From Bacteroidales bacterium (lineage in GTDB: Bacteria > Bacteroidota > Bacteroidia > Bacteroidales > Bacteroidaceae), in NCBI GenBank assembly GCA_004558865.1, contig SFCY01000018.1:1-24684 (forward strand): 24,684 nucleotides of DNA, given 5' to 3'. A program made the position numbers and the translations under genes. This document shows positions 22,146 through 24,684 of the stretch, one piece after another; positions within the stretch are counted from its first letter, which is position 1, and every line of letters begins with the position of its first letter. The notes beneath the pieces were generated by a model. The model worked only from the letters and a program-made list of their open reading frames with translations. It was not told the DNA's origin and did not search any database.

Positions 22146-24587
22146 ATGCAGCAAGAACACAGAACACGCTGGGCTCAGTCCCTTCGTTTTATTGCCATGG
22201 CATTGCTGGCAGGCAGCCAGCTCCCCGCCGTGGCCGAGGCCAGCATCGAGAATCCCTCGTTGGCCGATTCCTCAAGAGTCTATGATTTGGATGCCGTCTA
22301 TGTGGTGGCACAGCCCAAGGAACAACTCCTGCTGCGCCGGCAGTCGCTCAGCAGCTCGATGTTCTCCGGCTCGGAGATGGCCAGTTTCCATATCGACGAC
22401 CTCCGCAGTCTGTCGGCCTATTCTCCCAATTTCATCATGCCCGATTATGGCTCTCGCTACACCTCCTCGCTCTATTCGCGAGGCATCGGGTCGCGAATCA
22501 ATGCGCCCGCTGTGGGAATCTATGTGGATGGCATCCCCGTGATGAGCAAGAGCGCCTTCAACTCCCATTTCTATGATGTGGAGCGCGTAGACGTGTTGCG
22601 CGGCCCGCAAGGCACCCTTTACGGGATGAACTCCGAGGGCGGACTGGTTAGAGTCTACACCCGCAATCCGCTCCGCTATCAGGGCACCGACATCAAGGCG
22701 GGCGTTGGCTCGCATGGCTATCAGAACTATCAGGTTTCCAACTACAGCCGTTTGGGTCACAATCTTGGGCTGATGGCCGGTGGGTTCTTCAATGGCCAGA
22801 ACGGTTTCTTCCGCAATGCCACCCTTGGTACCCGTGCCGACAAGATCAAGGAGGCTGGCGGTCGTCTGAAACTCGTCTGGTCGCCGTCGGAGCGTTGGAA
22901 CATTTCCCTCCTTGGCGACTATCAATACACCTGGCAGAACGGTTTCCCCTACGGCCAGCTCGATCTGCAGTCGGGGCGTGCAGCCTCACCGGCTTCCAAC
23001 CATCAGGGCTTCTACCGCCGCAATGTCGTCAACACGGGACTCAACGTCGGCTTCCATGGCAATTGGTTCGACTTCTATTCCGTCTCCTCCTACCAGTACC
23101 TCAAGGACTACATGCGGATGGACATCGACTATATGCCGGCCGACTACATGTATATGGAAGAGCGTCAGTTCCAAAATGCCTTCACTCAGGAGCTGTCGCT
23201 CAAGAGCAACCGTCCGGGCTTTTGGCATTGGACCCTTGGCGGCTTCTTCTCCGCACAGTGGCTGAAGACCAACGCTCCTGTGTACATGCAGGATGAAATG
23301 GACAAGTTCCTCGGCGGCAACATCCAGTCAGCCATGTACAATGCTATGGTCAACGCCATGGCCCAGAAGATGATGCAGCGCGGACTCACACAGGAGCAGG
23401 CCATAGCCGCAGCTCAGGCAGCCATCGCCAAGGCGGGTGGGGTAGAGGTCAGCTCCGACTTGCAGACGATTCCCGGACTGTTCCGTACCCCCGTCTACAA
23501 TCTCGGCTTCTACCATGAGTCTTCGTTCGACATCACTCCACGACTCACGGCCACCTTAGGTCTTCGCTACGACTACAGCCACGTTTCCATCGACTATGTC
23601 ACGTCGGCCCGCATGTTGACTCAGGTGAGTGTGATGGGACGCGCGGCCACCCAGAACCTCTCGGTGGCTCTTGCCGACAAGCGCCACAACGACTACAACC
23701 AGTTGTTGCCCAAGTTCAGCCTCAACTACCGCTTCGACCGCGCGGGCAGCAATGTCTATGCCACAGTGAGCAAAGGCTATCGCGCCGGAGGCTACAACAT
23801 CCAGATGTTCTCAGACATCCTCTCCACCATGCTGCAGCAGAACAGCGCCCAGCGCGGAGACTACGAAATTCCTGTGGGCATTGCCCAACTTGACGACATT
23901 GCCAATACCGTGAGCTACAAGCCGGAGACGAGCTGGAACTATGAGGCAGGCGTTCACCTCAACCTCTTCGACAACAGTGTACATTTCGACCTCGCAGCAT
24001 TCTATATGCAGGTGCGCAACCAGCAGATTTCCCAGATGGCCGGTAACTACGGCTTTGGGCGCATGATGACTAATGCGGGCAAGAGCTACAGCTGCGGCAT
24101 CGAGGCCACGGTTCGTGGCCACGCTTTCGACAACCACTTCAGCTACATGCTCAGTTATGGCCTCACCCATGCCGCCTTCAAGGAGTACAGCGACAGCGTG
24201 CGTGTGGGCAGGAACTTGACGAGGGTTGATTACAAGGACAACCGCATTCCTTTCATTCCGCAGCACACTTTGGCGGCGTCGGCCGACTACCGTTTCGATT
24301 TTGGTGGCCGTTGCCTCCGCAGCCTCACCTTGGGAGCCAACTTCAACGGTCAGGGCAAGACCTACTGGGACGAGGCCAACACCATCAGCCAGAAGTTCTA
24401 CGGTGTGTTGGGCGCCCACCTTGCTGCCGACTTTGGATGGTTGGGCGTCAACGTGTGGGGGCATAACCTCACCCAGACGCGCTACAACACGTTTGCCGTG
24501 GAGAGTGCGGCCACAGGCCAAAGCCACTGGTTTGCCCAGCGAGGTAATCCTTTCCAAATGGGTGTCGACGTGAGCCTCCACTTTTAA
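22146..24587 (+). CDS. TonB-dependent outer-membrane receptor
   Basis: An 813-aa outer-membrane transporter. A signal peptide ends near Ala30 (LLAGSQLPAVA). The plug domain (about 50-175) includes YSRGIGSRINAPAVGIYVDG and the hallmark VDVLRGPQGTLYGMNSEGG (about 148-166). A 22-strand barrel follows, ending in the expected C-terminal Phe (VDVSLHF). It lacks the carboxypeptidase-like N-terminal domain and SusD partner of Bacteroidetes glycan (SusC) systems. It therefore looks like a classical siderophore, haem or cofactor receptor; the ligand cannot be told. An Ala/Met/Gln-rich segment (about 390-440) is inserted between barrel strands. The start is ATG 22146, since the upstream TTG lies inside the promoter. 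Confidence 0.93.
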   Translation: MQQEHRTRWAQSLRFIAMALLAGSQLPAVAEASIENPSLADSSRVYDLDAVYVVAQPKEQLLLRRQSLSSSMFSGSEMASFHIDDLRSLSAYSPNFIMPDYGSRYTSSLYSRGIGSRINAPAVGIYVDGIPVMSKSAFNSHFYDVERVDVLRGPQGTLYGMNSEGGLVRVYTRNPLRYQGTDIKAGVGSHGYQNYQVSNYSRLGHNLGLMAGGFFNGQNGFFRNATLGTRADKIKEAGGRLKLVWSPSERWNISLLGDYQYTWQNGFPYGQLDLQSGRAASPASNHQGFYRRNVVNTGLNVGFHGNWFDFYSVSSYQYLKDYMRMDIDYMPADYMYMEERQFQNAFTQELSLKSNRPGFWHWTLGGFFSAQWLKTNAPVYMQDEMDKFLGGNIQSAMYNAMVNAMAQKMMQRGLTQEQAIAAAQAAIAKAGGVEVSSDLQTIPGLFRTPVYNLGFYHESSFDITPRLTATLGLRYDYSHVSIDYVTSARMLTQVSVMGRAATQNLSVALADKRHNDYNQLLPKFSLNYRFDRAGSNVYATVSKGYRAGGYNIQMFSDILSTMLQQNSAQRGDYEIPVGIAQLDDIANTVSYKPETSWNYEAGVHLNLFDNSVHFDLAAFYMQVRNQQISQMAGNYGFGRMMTNAGKSYSCGIEATVRGHAFDNHFSYMLSYGLTHAAFKEYSDSVRVGRNLTRVDYKDNRIPFIPQHTLAASADYRFDFGGRCLRSLTLGANFNGQGKTYWDEANTISQKFYGVLGAHLAADFGWLGVNVWGHNLTQTRYNTFAVESAATGQSHWFAQRGNPFQMGVDVSLHF

Positions 24588-24622
24588 GGCCGGTTCTAAA
24601 AATTAGGTTTAGAAACCAAGCC
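24588..24622 (+). terminator. Possible hairpin after the TonB receptor
   Basis: GGTTCTAAA (24592-24600) pairs with TTTAGAAACC (24608-24617) with one bulge, and an outer GGC/GCC pair follows an internal loop. It starts right after the stop codon. There is no strong T-tract, so terminator function is uncertain. Confidence 0.4.
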
Positions 24623-24684
24623 GATATGTATATATGTTATTTCGGTCGTCTTCTGCATCTATCGGTCTCAAAACGTCAAGTCTC

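Overview
The window looks like chromosome from a Prevotella-like member of the Bacteroidales, at roughly 50-55% GC by eye. Evidence: seven upstream regions carry the Bacteroidetes -7 promoter element TAnnTTTG, several with a TTTG/TTG-like -33 element about 20 bases upstream. Shine-Dalgarno sequences are weak or absent. The gene families (YtxH/holin cassette, SPOR lipoprotein, Bacteroidetes TPR proteins, TonB-dependent receptor) also fit that phylum. No rRNA, tRNA, CRISPR array, transposase or integrase was seen.

Layout. (a) 137-1005, minus strand: a three-gene small-protein cassette (YtxH-like, holin-like two-TM protein, 85-aa conserved protein). (b) 1208-4853, plus strand: SPOR lipoprotein, ruvX, def and a large secreted TPR protein, tightly packed. 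(c) 4888-9973: an accessory-looking stretch with an AlkZ-related protein, a 728-bp gene-free region holding two arrays of 21-22 bp repeats, a TPR/aspartic-protease fusion, a previously uncalled 59-aa basic protein, and a lipoprotein trypsin-like protease. (d) 10200-13686: thrS, then infC-rpmI-rplT, with clear promoters and intrinsic terminators. (e) 13965-17993: ABC-F ATPase and M13 metallopeptidase, ending at a strong terminator. (f) 18202-22014: metA, a U32-family protein and a zinc-ribbon membrane lipoprotein, coupled by overlapping start and stop codons. (g) 22146-24587: a TonB-dependent receptor with its own promoter.

Most genes are housekeeping: translation (def, thrS, infC, rpmI, rplT, ABC-F), rRNA or Holliday-junction processing (ruvX), methionine synthesis (metA), and envelope functions. 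The most unusual material is non-coding. One item is a roughly 71-bp dispersed repeat present twice (25-95 minus, 2787-2857 plus), about 80% identical, with a conserved hairpin and one compensatory base-pair change. The second copy is read through as the N-terminus of the TPR protein. The other is the helically phased 21-22 bp repeat field at 5733-5958, upstream of the TPR/aspartic-protease gene. I did not find a complete, clearly new defence or mobile system. The candidates offered are the repeat structures and the envelope protease neighbourhood.
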